DNA from: Pseudoduganella plicata
GTDB taxonomy: Bacteria > Pseudomonadota > Gammaproteobacteria > Burkholderiales > Burkholderiaceae_D
Length of the DNA: 64,000 nucleotides
Reading direction: 5' to 3'
Assembly: GCF_004421005.1 (NCBI RefSeq)
Contig: NZ_CP038026.1
Location: 1,922,001-1,986,000 of the forward strand
This document shows, piece by piece, positions 29,239 to 37,399 of the stretch; the stretch's first letter is position 1; every line of letters starts with the position of its first letter. A model generated the notes under the pieces. That model did no database searches. It was not told the DNA's origin and saw only the letters and a program-made list of their open reading frames with translations. Both the position numbers and the translations under genes were made by a program.

Positions 29239-30986
29239 GCTGGAGCCGAAACAGGATGCAGGCCCAGGCCCACCGGCGACAGCTCGATAGTTGCGGTGCC
29301 GCCGATGTTCATCAGGAGGATGATCCCGACGCTCATCGATGTCGCACCGGCCTCGACCAGCATCGGGGCCGAGCGGAACGGGATACGCACCACGTCGCCA
29401 TCCAGGTTATCCGTCTGCGTTGCGGCGCTCGAGCCCTGATCAATCGCCATGGAAGTAGGTGCCAGGCCGCCCTGCGTTGAGTGGATGATCGAGAAAGCCT
29501 GAATACCGGTGCCGGAAATGCGAATTTCACCCTCGAAACTGACGTACGTTCCGATTGCGAACCCCGTGATCAGCGCCGACGGGCGCATGCGGATGCCCTC
29601 GCCATTGACTGCGCTCGCATTGGCGTTCGATACCGCCACACTCCAGTAGAAGCCTGGCATGTTGTCTGGCAGTGGGACGGCGCCAGCGCTGGCGGGCGCC
29701 TTCGATACAGCCGTAATCGTGCTCCCGACCTCCCGGACGACCGTCCAGCCCGTCGGCACTTCGCCCGAGATGCCAGCATTCGCTACCGTCACGGCGCCGG
29801 CGAGCTGGCCATTCACGAGGAAGCTGCCATACGGTGCATTCACCGGGTCGTATGCCGCACCGGAAAACGGCTTGGCGAACATCTGGCGCACGCGCTTTGC
29901 TAGCAGTGGCACCGGACCATGCTTGGCGATGATGTAGCCGCCCTTCGACGAGGGGTGCAATTTATCCGCCGACATGCCAGGCGCATAGCCGCCCGAGCCG
30001 GTTGTCAGGCCGACGTAGGGCCACGCATCCCAGGCGCCAAGGCCAAGGCGATCAGCCATCGCGCGTACGCCGATGTTGAACTCGACAGCGGCCTGTGTCA
30101 TCGCCGCCGTCCGGTCATCGTACGGCAGCAGGCAGCCGACAGCGACATTCGAACCGATGTCCTGGCGCGAGCGTACGATGTTCTCGAGGTTGATCAACGC
30201 CTGCAGCGCCGTCTCACGGCTGTTCACGTCATTGGTGCAAACGACGATATGCGAATCGTCCGTGTAAATGTCTTGCCACTGAGCTCGAGCATCCCACCAG
30301 TCCGCGGCCCGGATGCTGGAAATGCAGAACGGATAGATCACGTCGTACGGATTGCCCAGCAGCGTGTTCGTCCAGCCCACCACGCCGTTACTCGCGCAGT
30401 TGTTACGCAGTTTGATCGTGCCGGATACGTTGAACGTATCGGCGCGGTCGACAGTCGGCTTCCAACGCGGGATCAGGGCCAAATAGACCTCTTTCCCGCC
30501 CGTGCCGCTGTCGATTCGGTAGAAGCAAGCTTCGATCGTGATCGAAACGCGCGGGCCTTCGGTATCGCCGAACGCTTGCCAAGTCATCGTGGAGTCGGCC
30601 GCGTAGTAGCGCAGCGTGCCATTACCCGACGGGCAGGTGGCGGCCGTCAGCACCTCCTTGACGAAGGAGCCGTCCGTGTTCAGGTTCGGCGTCGCCGCCG
30701 TCATCCAGCGTACGGCCTTGTGGCGTGGCAAGTGCGCCATGCTGATCGTTGCGGCACTGATGCTGTCGCCGATGTACATGGCGGAACGGTGCACGTCCGG
30801 GCGTTTGCTCGGCCGGGACGTCGTTACCCGTATAGCCGTCGGCTTGTTCTTGGCCGTAAAGACGCCGCCGGCAAGCTCGGCCATCGCCAGCTTTGCAGCC
30901 AGCAGCCCGGCCTCGGTCTCGGGCGACTCGGTGATGATCGTGTTCGCCTCGTAGTCGCTCCACTTTGTCAGCAGTCGGATGGTCAT
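29235..30986 (-). CDS. Phage tail/appendage protein with SGNH (GDSL) hydrolase domain
   Basis: A 583-residue protein. The SGNH block I is SAMYIGDSISAA (about residues 62-73), an Asn-containing TNDVNS segment is at about 248-253, and block V is SADKLHPSSKGG with the catalytic Asp-x-x-His (about 336-347). This is a GDSL/SGNH esterase core as found in tail proteins that deacetylate surface polysaccharide. About 200 residues of beta-rich sequence follow, probably carbohydrate-binding. The start at 30986 has GAGGAC upstream. Coupled by ATGA overlaps to both neighbours. Confidence 0.75.
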   Translation of the reverse strand: MTIRLLTKWSDYEANTIITESPETEAGLLAAKLAMAELAGGVFTAKNKPTAIRVTTSRPSKRPDVHRSAMYIGDSISAATISMAHLPRHKAVRWMTAATPNLNTDGSFVKEVLTAATCPSGNGTLRYYAADSTMTWQAFGDTEGPRVSITIEACFYRIDSGTGGKEVYLALIPRWKPTVDRADTFNVSGTIKLRNNCASNGVVGWTNTLLGNPYDVIYPFCISSIRAADWWDARAQWQDIYTDDSHIVVCTNDVNSRETALQALINLENIVRSRQDIGSNVAVGCLLPYDDRTAAMTQAAVEFNIGVRAMADRLGLGAWDAWPYVGLTTGSGGYAPGMSADKLHPSSKGGYIIAKHGPVPLLAKRVRQMFAKPFSGAAYDPVNAPYGSFLVNGQLAGAVTVANAGISGEVPTGWTVVREVGSTITAVSKAPASAGAVPLPDNMPGFYWSVAVSNANASAVNGEGIRMRPSALITGFAIGTYVSFEGEIRISGTGIQAFSIIHSTQGGLAPTSMAIDQGSSAATQTDNLDGDVVRIPFRSAPMLVEAGATSMSVGIILLMNIGGTATIELSPVGLGLHPVSAPA

Positions 30987-31114
30987 GCAGTCCTCGGATG
31001 GTTGGGCCGGCGCTCCGGCAGGTTGTAGGCGCGATAGGCCGTGTCTTCTTGCAGCTGCGCCAGCTGGAAGCACAGCTGCAGCCAGGCCTTCAAGGCCGGG
31101 TCGGTCAGTTTCAT
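30983..31114 (-). CDS. 43-residue phage ORF
   Basis: MKLTDPALKAWLQLCFQLAQ... is a short amphipathic protein. AGGAACG precedes the ATG. Its start overlaps the stop of the upstream ORF (ATGA), and its stop overlaps the start of the tail gene (ATGA). Coupling and the ribosome site support it being real; function unknown. Confidence 0.6.
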   Translation of the reverse strand: MKLTDPALKAWLQLCFQLAQLQEDTAYRAYNLPERRPNHPRTA

Positions 31115-31272
31115 GGTTCGTTCCTGCAGTCGGGCCGGCGAGTCTCCGGGATCAGGTCCCAGCCCAGGGCGCGCCGAATCTCTTCCGGCGTGGGCGGCGG
31201 CTCGGGCGACCAAGTGCGGCGCTCCATCCACTCGCGGACCGATTCTTTCGATGGGTGCGTGGTCGTGGTCAT
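31111..31272 (-). CDS. 53-residue phage ORF
   Basis: MTTTTHPSKESVREWMERR..., with a PPTPEEIRRALGWDLIP core, a pattern I have seen in small proteobacterial phage proteins. It is the first gene of a chain of four ATGA-coupled ORFs running down to 28948. No function assignable. Confidence 0.6.
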   Translation of the reverse strand: MTTTTHPSKESVREWMERRTWSPEPPPTPEEIRRALGWDLIPETRRPDCRNEP

Positions 31273-31419
31273 GGGCGCCTGGCAGAAACGACGAAGCCCG
31301 CGCCATTGCTGGGCGAGCGGCATAGTAATGTGACAATTCGTGAGTATTAGGCTGTTCTCTTCGATATAGAATCGACAGATAAATGCACTTCTTCCCTACC
31401 CACTCAAAGGAATAATTAG

Positions 31420-32097
31420 ATGAAATCTCTGGCACGCGCAGCTCTTATGTTGGCTTTCTCAAGTGCAATGCCTGCGTACGCGGCACCGGTTCTTGTGGAA
31501 TTCACAGCCGAAATTTCGAGCATGACCGATATGACTGTACAAAGTCATTGGATACCATTACAAAGCAGTAATGCATTGGGGTATGACATATCTGTCGGCG
31601 AAACAGTAAAACTTTATTTTTCTTACGATACAGAAACGGTCTTGCCTATAATTGACAGTCCTTATTACCCGACAGAACATTTCTCGTATGGCAACTTTCA
31701 GCAGTCGGTCAAGTTCGCTAATGGAACATCTGCGCTTTCTTACAGCAACCGCAACTGGGTACATACGTATGAATATTCCGACAGTCTTTTGATCCAGACG
31801 GGTGGCTTATTCGCGGGTAACAGTTCCAGCTTTAGCTATAGATTTGAGTGGGAATCGCCCTATGCTCCGGTGAACCAGGCCTTGCCTGGGGCCGACCAAT
31901 GGTCCAGTGTGAAAGGCTTATTTGGGCTCGTTCTTCCTTCAGCCGGCTGGATTACAGTCGGAGGTGAAATTACTTCTGTTCAAGTCGTGTCGTCGGTGCC
32001 TGAGCCATCCACCTACCTGATGCTAGGAGCGGGCCTTGGCCTGATAGCCCTCTCCCGCCGGAAGCGCCGCACGGAAACTGAAAGCTCTTCGGCATAA
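31420..32097 (+). CDS. PEP-CTERM sorting domain protein 3
   Basis: A 225-residue exported protein: signal peptide MKSLARAALMLAFSSAMPAYA, a beta-rich mature domain with many Ser/Tyr residues, then SSVPEPS, hydrophobic stretch (YLMLGAGLGLIAL) and SRRKRR. AAAGGAAT precedes the ATG. AT-rich relative to the genome. It lies on the strand opposite to the phage genes and directly at the prophage edge, 5' of the IS element. Confidence 0.87.
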   Translation: MKSLARAALMLAFSSAMPAYAAPVLVEFTAEISSMTDMTVQSHWIPLQSSNALGYDISVGETVKLYFSYDTETVLPIIDSPYYPTEHFSYGNFQQSVKFANGTSALSYSNRNWVHTYEYSDSLLIQTGGLFAGNSSSFSYRFEWESPYAPVNQALPGADQWSSVKGLFGLVLPSAGWITVGGEITSVQVVSSVPEPSTYLMLGAGLGLIALSRRKRRTETESSSA

Positions 32098-32211
32098 CGC
32101 CCGGAACGGCTGCCCTCGCTCGCCACCTCGTGCTGCGGCTACGATGAGTTGGGGTTGCCGGTTACAGCGTCCGGCGCCGGCCGCAGGTCATGCGCTCGGC
32201 TGAAAACGACG

Positions 32212-32404
32212 AAGGCCCCACGATCAGCGATGACGCGGGGCCTTCTGGTCTATCGTGTGGTGTCCGGAACCTCTCGGCTTTTATCCGGGGTATTGGCTAC
32301 TGGTCTCCGCCTTGCGGTTGGGATCACCACACAGGATGGGGCTGGCTCCGTGGATTGCCGCCAGCGGCCAAGGGTTGCGACCCCTACGTTACCATCCTGT
32401 GTGG
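32212..32404. repeat. Two inverted repeats in a gene-free stretch
   Basis: Within 32098-32444 no gene is convincing. A 9-bp hairpin (GAAGGCCCC at 32211-32219 with GGGGCCTTC at 32237-32245) resembles phage intergenic terminators. Farther on, CCACACAGGATGG (32327-32339) and CCATCCTGTGTGG (32392-32404) form a perfect 13-bp dyad enclosing 52 nt. Confidence 0.55.
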
Positions 32405-32489
32405 CGACTGGTTGAGCCAGTCAGGCGTCATCAAAATAGCCGGGTGAATCGCCACGAGTTTTCTAGACACTCGCGAGCCGCTTGAAATA

Positions 32490-33296
32490 CTACTTTTCAT
32501 ACTCGACCGGCGACAAGTCATTGCTGAAGCTGTGCCGGCGCTTTGGATTGTAAAACATCTCGATGTAATCGAAGACATCCTGCTTTGCTTCTTCCCGAGT
32601 GCCGTAGGTCTTGCGCCTGATTCGCTCCCGTTTCAGAAGTTGGAAGAAGCTCTCGGCCACGGCGTTATCGTGGCAGTTTCCGCGTCGGCTCATGCTCTGC
32701 TGCAGGTTGTGCTCGGTCAGGAAGTCGCGCCAGTCGTAGCTGCTGAACTGACTGCCCTGATCGGAATGCACCATCACCGAATTCTTGGGCTGCCGACGCC
32801 AGACAGCCATCAATAGCGCGTTCATCGCCAGCTCGCGATCGATTCGGGAACTCATCGACCAGCCGACCACCTGACGCGAGAACAGATCAAGCACTACGGC
32901 CAAATACAGCCAACCCTCATGCGTGCGGATGTATGTTATGTCCGTCACCCAGATGCAATTCGGTTCTGCTACATCAAATTGGCGCTGCAAGTGATTTGGT
33001 GCCACCAGCGATGGTGCGCCGCCGCGTTTGTACTTGCGCTTGGCATAGCCTGTCTGCGAGCCAATCCCAGCGGAGCGCATCAGCCGATGGACGCGGTTAA
33101 TGCCGCACTGCTCGCCAAGCTCGCGCAGATCGTCGCTGACCTTGCGGTAGCCGTACACGCTGCCGCTTTCAAGCCACGATTCCTTGATAGGGATGAGCAG
33201 ACGCTTGTCTTCCTTGGCACGCTTACTTTCAGGATTCAGACGCCATGCATAAAAGCCACTCGGATGCACTTCGAGCACTTTGCACAGCCGGCGCAC
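32490..33296 (-). CDS. IS3-family transposase OrfB (DDE integrase)
   Basis: A 268-residue catalytic part. DDE triad: D119 in WVTDITYI, D179 in VMVHSDQGSQF, E215 in NAVAESFFQL, giving DD(35)E. The HTH_21 region VHPSGFYAWRLNPESKR is near the N-terminus. The active protein is normally an OrfAB fusion made by -1 frameshifting in an A-rich tract (A5G at 33369-33373 on the minus strand). The frame is open upstream of the ATG, consistent with fusion. Confidence 0.93.
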   Translation of the reverse strand: MRRLCKVLEVHPSGFYAWRLNPESKRAKEDKRLLIPIKESWLESGSVYGYRKVSDDLRELGEQCGINRVHRLMRSAGIGSQTGYAKRKYKRGGAPSLVAPNHLQRQFDVAEPNCIWVTDITYIRTHEGWLYLAVVLDLFSRQVVGWSMSSRIDRELAMNALLMAVWRRQPKNSVMVHSDQGSQFSSYDWRDFLTEHNLQQSMSRRGNCHDNAVAESFFQLLKRERIRRKTYGTREEAKQDVFDYIEMFYNPKRRHSFSNDLSPVEYEK

Positions 33297-33334
33297 CGGG
33301 AATTGGTCCTGTAACTGAGCAATTAAGGTGTACC

Positions 33335-33613
33335 TTACCCGGACGTCTTGGCAAAGTACACCGCGGCCTTTTTCAATATGTCACGCTCCTCCGTGACACG
33401 CTTTAGCTCGGCCTTCAGGCGCCGCATCTCGTCGGACTGGGCATCGACAGCCTTGCGCTCTGCCTCGGGTACGCCATAGCGTTTCGTCCAAGCGTACAGG
33501 CTGTGGATGCTTATCCAGAGCCGTGCCGCTACCTCGCTTGCTGGATGACCGCCCTGCGCCACCTGCTTGACCGCTGCAATCTTGAATTCCTCTGTATACC
33601 GCTTGCCGCTCAT
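33335..33613 (-). CDS. IS3-family transposase OrfA
   Basis: A 92-residue HTH_Tnp_1 protein: RYTEEFKIAAVKQVAQGG, WISIHSLYAWTKRYG, and a leucine-zipper-like tail (MRRLKAELKRVTEERDIL). It binds the IS ends. The slippery A-tract falls at the DILKKA codons near its end. Confidence 0.92.
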   Translation of the reverse strand: MSGKRYTEEFKIAAVKQVAQGGHPASEVAARLWISIHSLYAWTKRYGVPEAERKAVDAQSDEMRRLKAELKRVTEERDILKKAAVYFAKTSG

Positions 33614-33624
33614 ACGTTCTCCTT

Positions 33625-34236
33625 GTGCCTGACATTATGGCTCAAGGAGTGTCTACAATAGTCGTGGCGATTCACATTGCTATAACGATTGTTGCTGTTT
33701 CGCTATACTGGTATGCGCTGGATCGAAAACTTTCTTCCGAATCAGCAGACTGGAGTGCGTTCGGGTCATACGTAGGCGGAGTCTTGGGTCCTGCGGTGTC
33801 TTTCGTCGCGTTAATTGCAGTGCTGCGCACGATTAGCCTCCAGCGCGACGCGGTAAATACCCAGCGGACACAATTCCAGCAGCTCGAAAAAATACAGCAA
33901 AACACGTTACTCTCGCAGCTCGATCAGCTGACACTAGCTAAACAGTCTGAGCAAGCAGACGTTCTGGCGTACAAAACTGCTGTGCTAAAAGTGGCGGAGC
34001 ACCAGATTGGCTACTATATGGATGCGGGCCAGAAATTGGAGGGAAGGCTGGATATGCTGCAACAAGCGGCTACGCAGTCGACCGACGCAAATTCATGGAT
34101 CGAAGCATTGAAAAAGGTTGCCGGGGATCGAGATATTGCTCAGTCGAGATTGAATGGCTTGCAAGCGTTCGTTTTGAAGTTCATGCTCAAGAAGCACACG
34201 ACGATGAGATACAAATCGACGTCGAAAACAAGCTAG
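33625..34236 (+). CDS. Membrane-anchored coiled-coil protein with IS-derived start
   Basis: A 203-residue frame whose first ~17 codons lie inside the right IS end; native coding begins at about 33675 (IAITIVAVSLYWYAL). Two transmembrane helices (about residues 18-35 and 43-68, the latter FGSYVGGVLGPAVSFVALIA) are followed by LRTISLQRDAVNTQRTQFQQ, a long coiled coil and a basic end. The helix-FGG.LGP-helix-coil layout resembles membrane proteins annotated as putative AbiC-type phage-abortive proteins, but the C-terminal effector part is short. AT-rich. The original N-terminus is lost; whether the IS-supplied ATG (33625 or 33637) works is unknown. Confidence 0.55.
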   Translation: MPDIMAQGVSTIVVAIHIAITIVAVSLYWYALDRKLSSESADWSAFGSYVGGVLGPAVSFVALIAVLRTISLQRDAVNTQRTQFQQLEKIQQNTLLSQLDQLTLAKQSEQADVLAYKTAVLKVAEHQIGYYMDAGQKLEGRLDMLQQAATQSTDANSWIEALKKVAGDRDIAQSRLNGLQAFVLKFMLKKHTTMRYKSTSKTS

Positions 34237-34275
34237 CAGCAGCTTTCAAACAATAGCCAGATTTCCGAAATGAAA

Positions 34276-34325
34276 AAACCCAGCACTGTATATTAGACAA
34301 GTGTCTAATATACAGTGCTGGGTTT
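34276..34325. terminator. Long perfect AT-rich hairpin (terminator of tRNA-Pro)
   Basis: A 24-bp perfect inverted repeat (34276-34299 with 34302-34325) and 2-nt centre. Arms read AAACCCAGCACTGTATATTA and on. A6 on the plus strand gives a U-tract for minus-strand transcripts, so it terminates the tRNA gene and may act in both directions. The stem is unusually long for a terminator. Confidence 0.8.
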
Positions 34326-34359
34326 ATGTACAGCTTTCGCCGTAAGTCATTGAATCTAT

Positions 34360-34436
<77 letters not shown>

Positions 34437-34447
34437 ACGAGTTGCGG

Positions 34448-34456
34448 ATTATAGCA
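34448..34456 (-). promoter_or_regulatory. Extended -10 promoter for tRNA-Pro
   Basis: TGCTATAAT on the minus strand; no strong -35 hexamer is visible, consistent with an extended -10 promoter. Confidence 0.55.
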
Positions 34457-34533
34457 GAGGGGTTTGAGTTTTTGCTATGGTCTTTTGCGCAACGGCAGTT
34501 CGCCTGTGGAGCGTCGCGGCGTAGAATCCGGTC

Positions 34534-35367
34534 ATGACACTTTCCTCCAACCTGCTCGATCGGGCTGCGGACCTGATCTGCCAGGCCGACGGCCTGATCG
34601 TCGCCGCCGGCGCCGGCATGGGCGTCGATTCGGGGTTGCCCGACTTTCGCGGCGATGCCGGCTTCTGGCGCGCCTACCCGGCGTTGGGACGGGCGCGGCT
34701 GGCGTTTACCGAAGTCGCCTCGCCCGCCACCTTCCGTACCGATCCCGCGCTGGCGTGGGGCTTTTACGGTCACCGGCTGGCGCTGTACCGCGCCACGCTC
34801 CCCCACGCGGGATTCGACCTGTTGCGGGACTGGGGCGCGGCGCGGCCGCACGGCGCCCTGGTCTTTACCAGCAATGTCGACGGCCAGTTCGGGCGTGCCG
34901 GATTCGATCCCGCCCGGATCTACGAATGCCACGGGTCGATTCATCACCTGCAATGCCTGCGCCCCTGCTGCGACGGGATCTGGCCAGCCGATGCGTTCGT
35001 GCCGGACGTCGATGCCGATGCATGCCGGCTGCGCAACGAGCCGCCGACCTGCCCGCACTGCGGTGGCCTGGCGCGGCCGAATATCCTGATGTTCGGCGAC
35101 TGGGACTGGGTGGAAGAACGCAGTGCGCGCCAGGGGGAGCGGTTGCAGGCCTGGCTGGAGCGGGTGCGGCGGCCCGTCGTGATTGAGCTGGGGGCGGGGA
35201 CGGCCGTGCCCTCGGTACGGCATTTCAGCCAGCAGGTTGTCGCGGGTGGCGGACGGCTGGTGCGGATCAATCCGCGCGAGTGGGAAGTGCCGACGTCACG
35301 CGACGTCGGCCTGGCCACAGGAGCGCTGGAGGGGTTGCGGGCCATCGCGGCCCGTCTTGGCGCTTAA
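34534..35367 (+). CDS. SIR2-family NAD-dependent deacylase
   Basis: A 277-residue sirtuin-fold protein. NAD-binding GAGMGVDSGLPDFRG (about residues 26-40), TSNVDGQF (about 111-118, in place of the usual TQNIDxL), the catalytic His in ECHGSIHHLQC (about 131), and a four-Cys zinc site (CLRPCC and CPHCGG). It removes acyl groups from lysines or acts as an ADP-ribosyltransferase. The deviation at TSNVDG places it in a divergent bacterial subgroup. Its TAA overlaps the convergent FAH gene's stop (TTAA). Confidence 0.88.
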   Translation: MTLSSNLLDRAADLICQADGLIVAAGAGMGVDSGLPDFRGDAGFWRAYPALGRARLAFTEVASPATFRTDPALAWGFYGHRLALYRATLPHAGFDLLRDWGAARPHGALVFTSNVDGQFGRAGFDPARIYECHGSIHHLQCLRPCCDGIWPADAFVPDVDADACRLRNEPPTCPHCGGLARPNILMFGDWDWVEERSARQGERLQAWLERVRRPVVIELGAGTAVPSVRHFSQQVVAGGGRLVRINPREWEVPTSRDVGLATGALEGLRAIAARLGA

Positions 35368-36071
35368 ACGTAGCGTACCGACAGCTCGGTCAACCCGTCG
35401 ACGCGCCCGACCAGCGTCTGGCCCTTCTGCACGGCGCCGACACCTTCCGGCGTGCCCGTGAAAATCAGGTCGCCCGGCTGCAGGGTGAACAAGGTGGACA
35501 GGTTGGCGATCGTCTCGGGAATCGACCAGATCATCTCGTTGACGTGGCCGTCCTGCTTTGTCGTGCCGTCCACCTGCAGGCTGATCGCAGCCCCTTCGAT
35601 GTCGGTCACGCCAGCTGCGGGGTGCACCAGGCTGACGGGCGCCGAATAATCAAAGGCCTTGCCGATTTCCCAGGGCCGGCCGGCGTCCTTCATTTTTCCC
35701 TGCAGGTCGCGGCGCGTCATGTCGAAACCGACGGCGTAGCCGAAGATATGCGCTGCGGCATCCACCACGGCGATGTTCGCGCCGCCCTTGCCGATGGCGA
35801 CCACCAGCTCGCACTCGTAGTGAAAATTGGTCGTCTGCGGCGGGAACGGCAGCTCGGCCGTCGTGCCGGGTGCCACGGACACGACACCGTCGGCGTCACC
35901 GGGTTTGCAGAAGAAGAACGGTGGCTCGCGGTTCGGATCCGAGCCCATTTCGCGCGCGTGGCCGGCGTAGTTGCGGCCGACGCAGTAAACTCGCCGGACG
36001 GGAAAGCGGGCGTCGGTGCCGGCGACGGCAAGGGTCGCGCCCTGATGCGGGGGGAAGACGTAATCGGTCAT
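35364..36071 (-). CDS. Fumarylacetoacetate hydrolase family protein
   Basis: A 235-residue FAH-superfamily enzyme. VYCVGRNYAGHAREMG (about residues 29-44), metal-binding Glu residues in FHYECELVVAIG (about 83-94), Asp in GFDMTRRDLQ (about 115), and GDLIFTGTPEGVGAV at the end. It resembles fumarylpyruvate hydrolases that cleave C-C bonds in aromatic catabolism, but no other pathway genes are nearby. Followed on the same strand (upstream side) by a TetR gene with a 20-nt gap. Confidence 0.9.
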   Translation of the reverse strand: MTDYVFPPHQGATLAVAGTDARFPVRRVYCVGRNYAGHAREMGSDPNREPPFFFCKPGDADGVVSVAPGTTAELPFPPQTTNFHYECELVVAIGKGGANIAVVDAAAHIFGYAVGFDMTRRDLQGKMKDAGRPWEIGKAFDYSAPVSLVHPAAGVTDIEGAAISLQVDGTTKQDGHVNEMIWSIPETIANLSTLFTLQPGDLIFTGTPEGVGAVQKGQTLVGRVDGLTELSVRYV

Positions 36072-36091
36072 GATGCTCCGTATGATGGACT

Positions 36092-36703
36092 TCAGGTAAA
36101 CAACAGGGCCTTCATCGCCACCTGGACGGAGGCGGTCAGCGCGGCGCTGTCGATATCCGGGTTGTGCTGGGCGCGCGCGCTCAGCCCCTGGAATATCGTG
36201 ATGATAGCGTCCATCCGTCCTTCCAGCAGGGCGTCGTCCACGGACAGGCCGTGCAGCTCCCTCCCGGCCTTGAAAATGGTGCGGAACTGCGCCCGCGTGC
36301 GGCGGTCCGCATCGTGCACGACCGCGGCGATCGTGGGATTGCGCGACGCTTCGGCCGTGATTTCCAGCGGCAGCTTCCAGGTATCCCGGTCCAGGTGTTC
36401 CAGCACGCTTTTCGGCACGTCGTCGAGCAGCGCCTGCAGCACGTCGCCGCGCGCTTCCAGGTCCTGCAGCAGTGCCGTCACGCGTTCGACGTTTTCCTCG
36501 ACGAAGGCGGCGATGATCGCATCCTTGCCGTCGAAGTAGTTATAGATATGGCCGGCGCTCATGCCTGCGGCCTTCGAGATTTCAGCCATGCTTGCACCGT
36601 GGAAGCCGCTGCGGCTGAAACATGCCGTTGCCGCTTCCAGCACCTGGCGGCGCCGGCTGCGGGCGCGCTCAGGATCGTTGTGACGCTTTTCTGTGTTGCT
36701 CAT
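36092..36703 (-). CDS. TetR/AcrR-family transcriptional regulator
   Basis: A 203-residue TetR repressor. N-terminal HTH at residues 17-62: RRQVLEAATACFSRSGFHG, MAEISKAAGMSAGHIYNYF. C-terminal ligand/dimer domain. The start at 36703 (MSNTEKRHN) is chosen over an upstream ATG for the better family N-terminus; the ribosome site (GGAAA) is weak. It is the only TetR in the window and so the nearest candidate for the AGAATGA-N4-TCATTCT operator ahead of the RND operon, whose 3' end lies about 0.8 kb away. Confidence 0.92.
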   Translation of the reverse strand: MSNTEKRHNDPERARSRRRQVLEAATACFSRSGFHGASMAEISKAAGMSAGHIYNYFDGKDAIIAAFVEENVERVTALLQDLEARGDVLQALLDDVPKSVLEHLDRDTWKLPLEITAEASRNPTIAAVVHDADRRTRAQFRTIFKAGRELHGLSVDDALLEGRMDAIITIFQGLSARAQHNPDIDSAALTASVQVAMKALLFT

Positions 36704-36841
36704 CTGGTTTCCGCCTGCTCGGCTCGCTGTGGGCACCGTTGCCCTGTTTGTCTGATGCGCCGCACCCGGTCGTTGCGCCTGATGCTATTATTTCTACCGC
36801 AGTCCCGCTTTCGCCCACTGTCGTCTTTTTCAGGAAAGTAC

Positions 36842-37342
36842 ATGGCTACCCGGACCTCCCCTTCCCGTTCTATCGAAATGCGGCCGCTGGAACAGGCCGA
36901 CCAGGGATTCATGGAACAGTTGTACGCCAGCACCCGCAGCGCGGACCAGCGCATGGACGGCTGCGATGCCCGTACCGAGGCGCTGCTGGTGGCACTGCAG
37001 TTCCGCGCCCGCCAGGCGCAACTGCGCACGCAGTACCCATACGGCGACATCGCCGTCATCCTGGAACGGGACCGCCCCATCGGCAGCCTGTACGTCAATT
37101 ACGGCCCGGACGAGATCCGCATCCTCGACATGAGCCTGCTGCCCGAATACCGCAACCGCGGCATCGGCCTGGGCCTGCTGCGCAGCCTGCAGGCCCAGGG
37201 CGTACGCATGCGCGTGCCCGTGCGGATCGACCTGCTGCTGAGCAGCCCCGCCTATCGCCTGCTGCAGCGCTGCGGCTTCGTGCTGCGCGGGGCCAATGGG
37301 CTGCATAACAGTCTCGAATGGGTGCCGCCTTTGCTGACGTAA
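36842..37342 (+). CDS. GNAT-family N-acetyltransferase
   Basis: A 166-residue acetyltransferase. Motif A (acetyl-CoA binding) is LPEYRNRGIGLGLLRSL (about residues 100-116), preceded by the beta-4 strand IRILDMSL and followed by the LQRCGFVLRG motif B. AGGAAAG precedes the ATG. Divergent from the TetR gene with 138 nt between. Substrate unknown. The second paired-hairpin element follows. Confidence 0.88.
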   Translation: MATRTSPSRSIEMRPLEQADQGFMEQLYASTRSADQRMDGCDARTEALLVALQFRARQAQLRTQYPYGDIAVILERDRPIGSLYVNYGPDEIRILDMSLLPEYRNRGIGLGLLRSLQAQGVRMRVPVRIDLLLSSPAYRLLQRCGFVLRGANGLHNSLEWVPPLLT

Positions 37343-37399
37343 TGCGACGGCACTTGAGGAGTACCGGTGTCAGACCCGATGGGGCGTAGCAGGGGTTTC

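Larger units (their letters stand above)
32445..33674 (-). mobile_element. IS3-family insertion sequence (1,230 bp)
   Basis: Terminal inverted repeats start TGAATCGCCACGA on the left (32445) and end TCGTGGCGATTCA on the right (33674). A second matching block, TAGACACTC...GAGCC, lies inside each end, so the imperfect IR spans about 35 bp. Two overlapping-type reading frames, OrfA and OrfB, lie on the minus strand. Flanking triplets (GGG left, CAT right) do not match, so no target duplication is visible, suggesting a rearrangement since insertion. Confidence 0.88.

Noticed and set aside
32327-32440. Integron attC site
   Set aside because: The arms lack GTTRRRY/RYYYAAC core sites and there is no integron integrase.
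32190-32447. 85-codon frame before the IS element
   Set aside because: Runs through the inverted repeats and IS border; no ribosome site or homology pattern.
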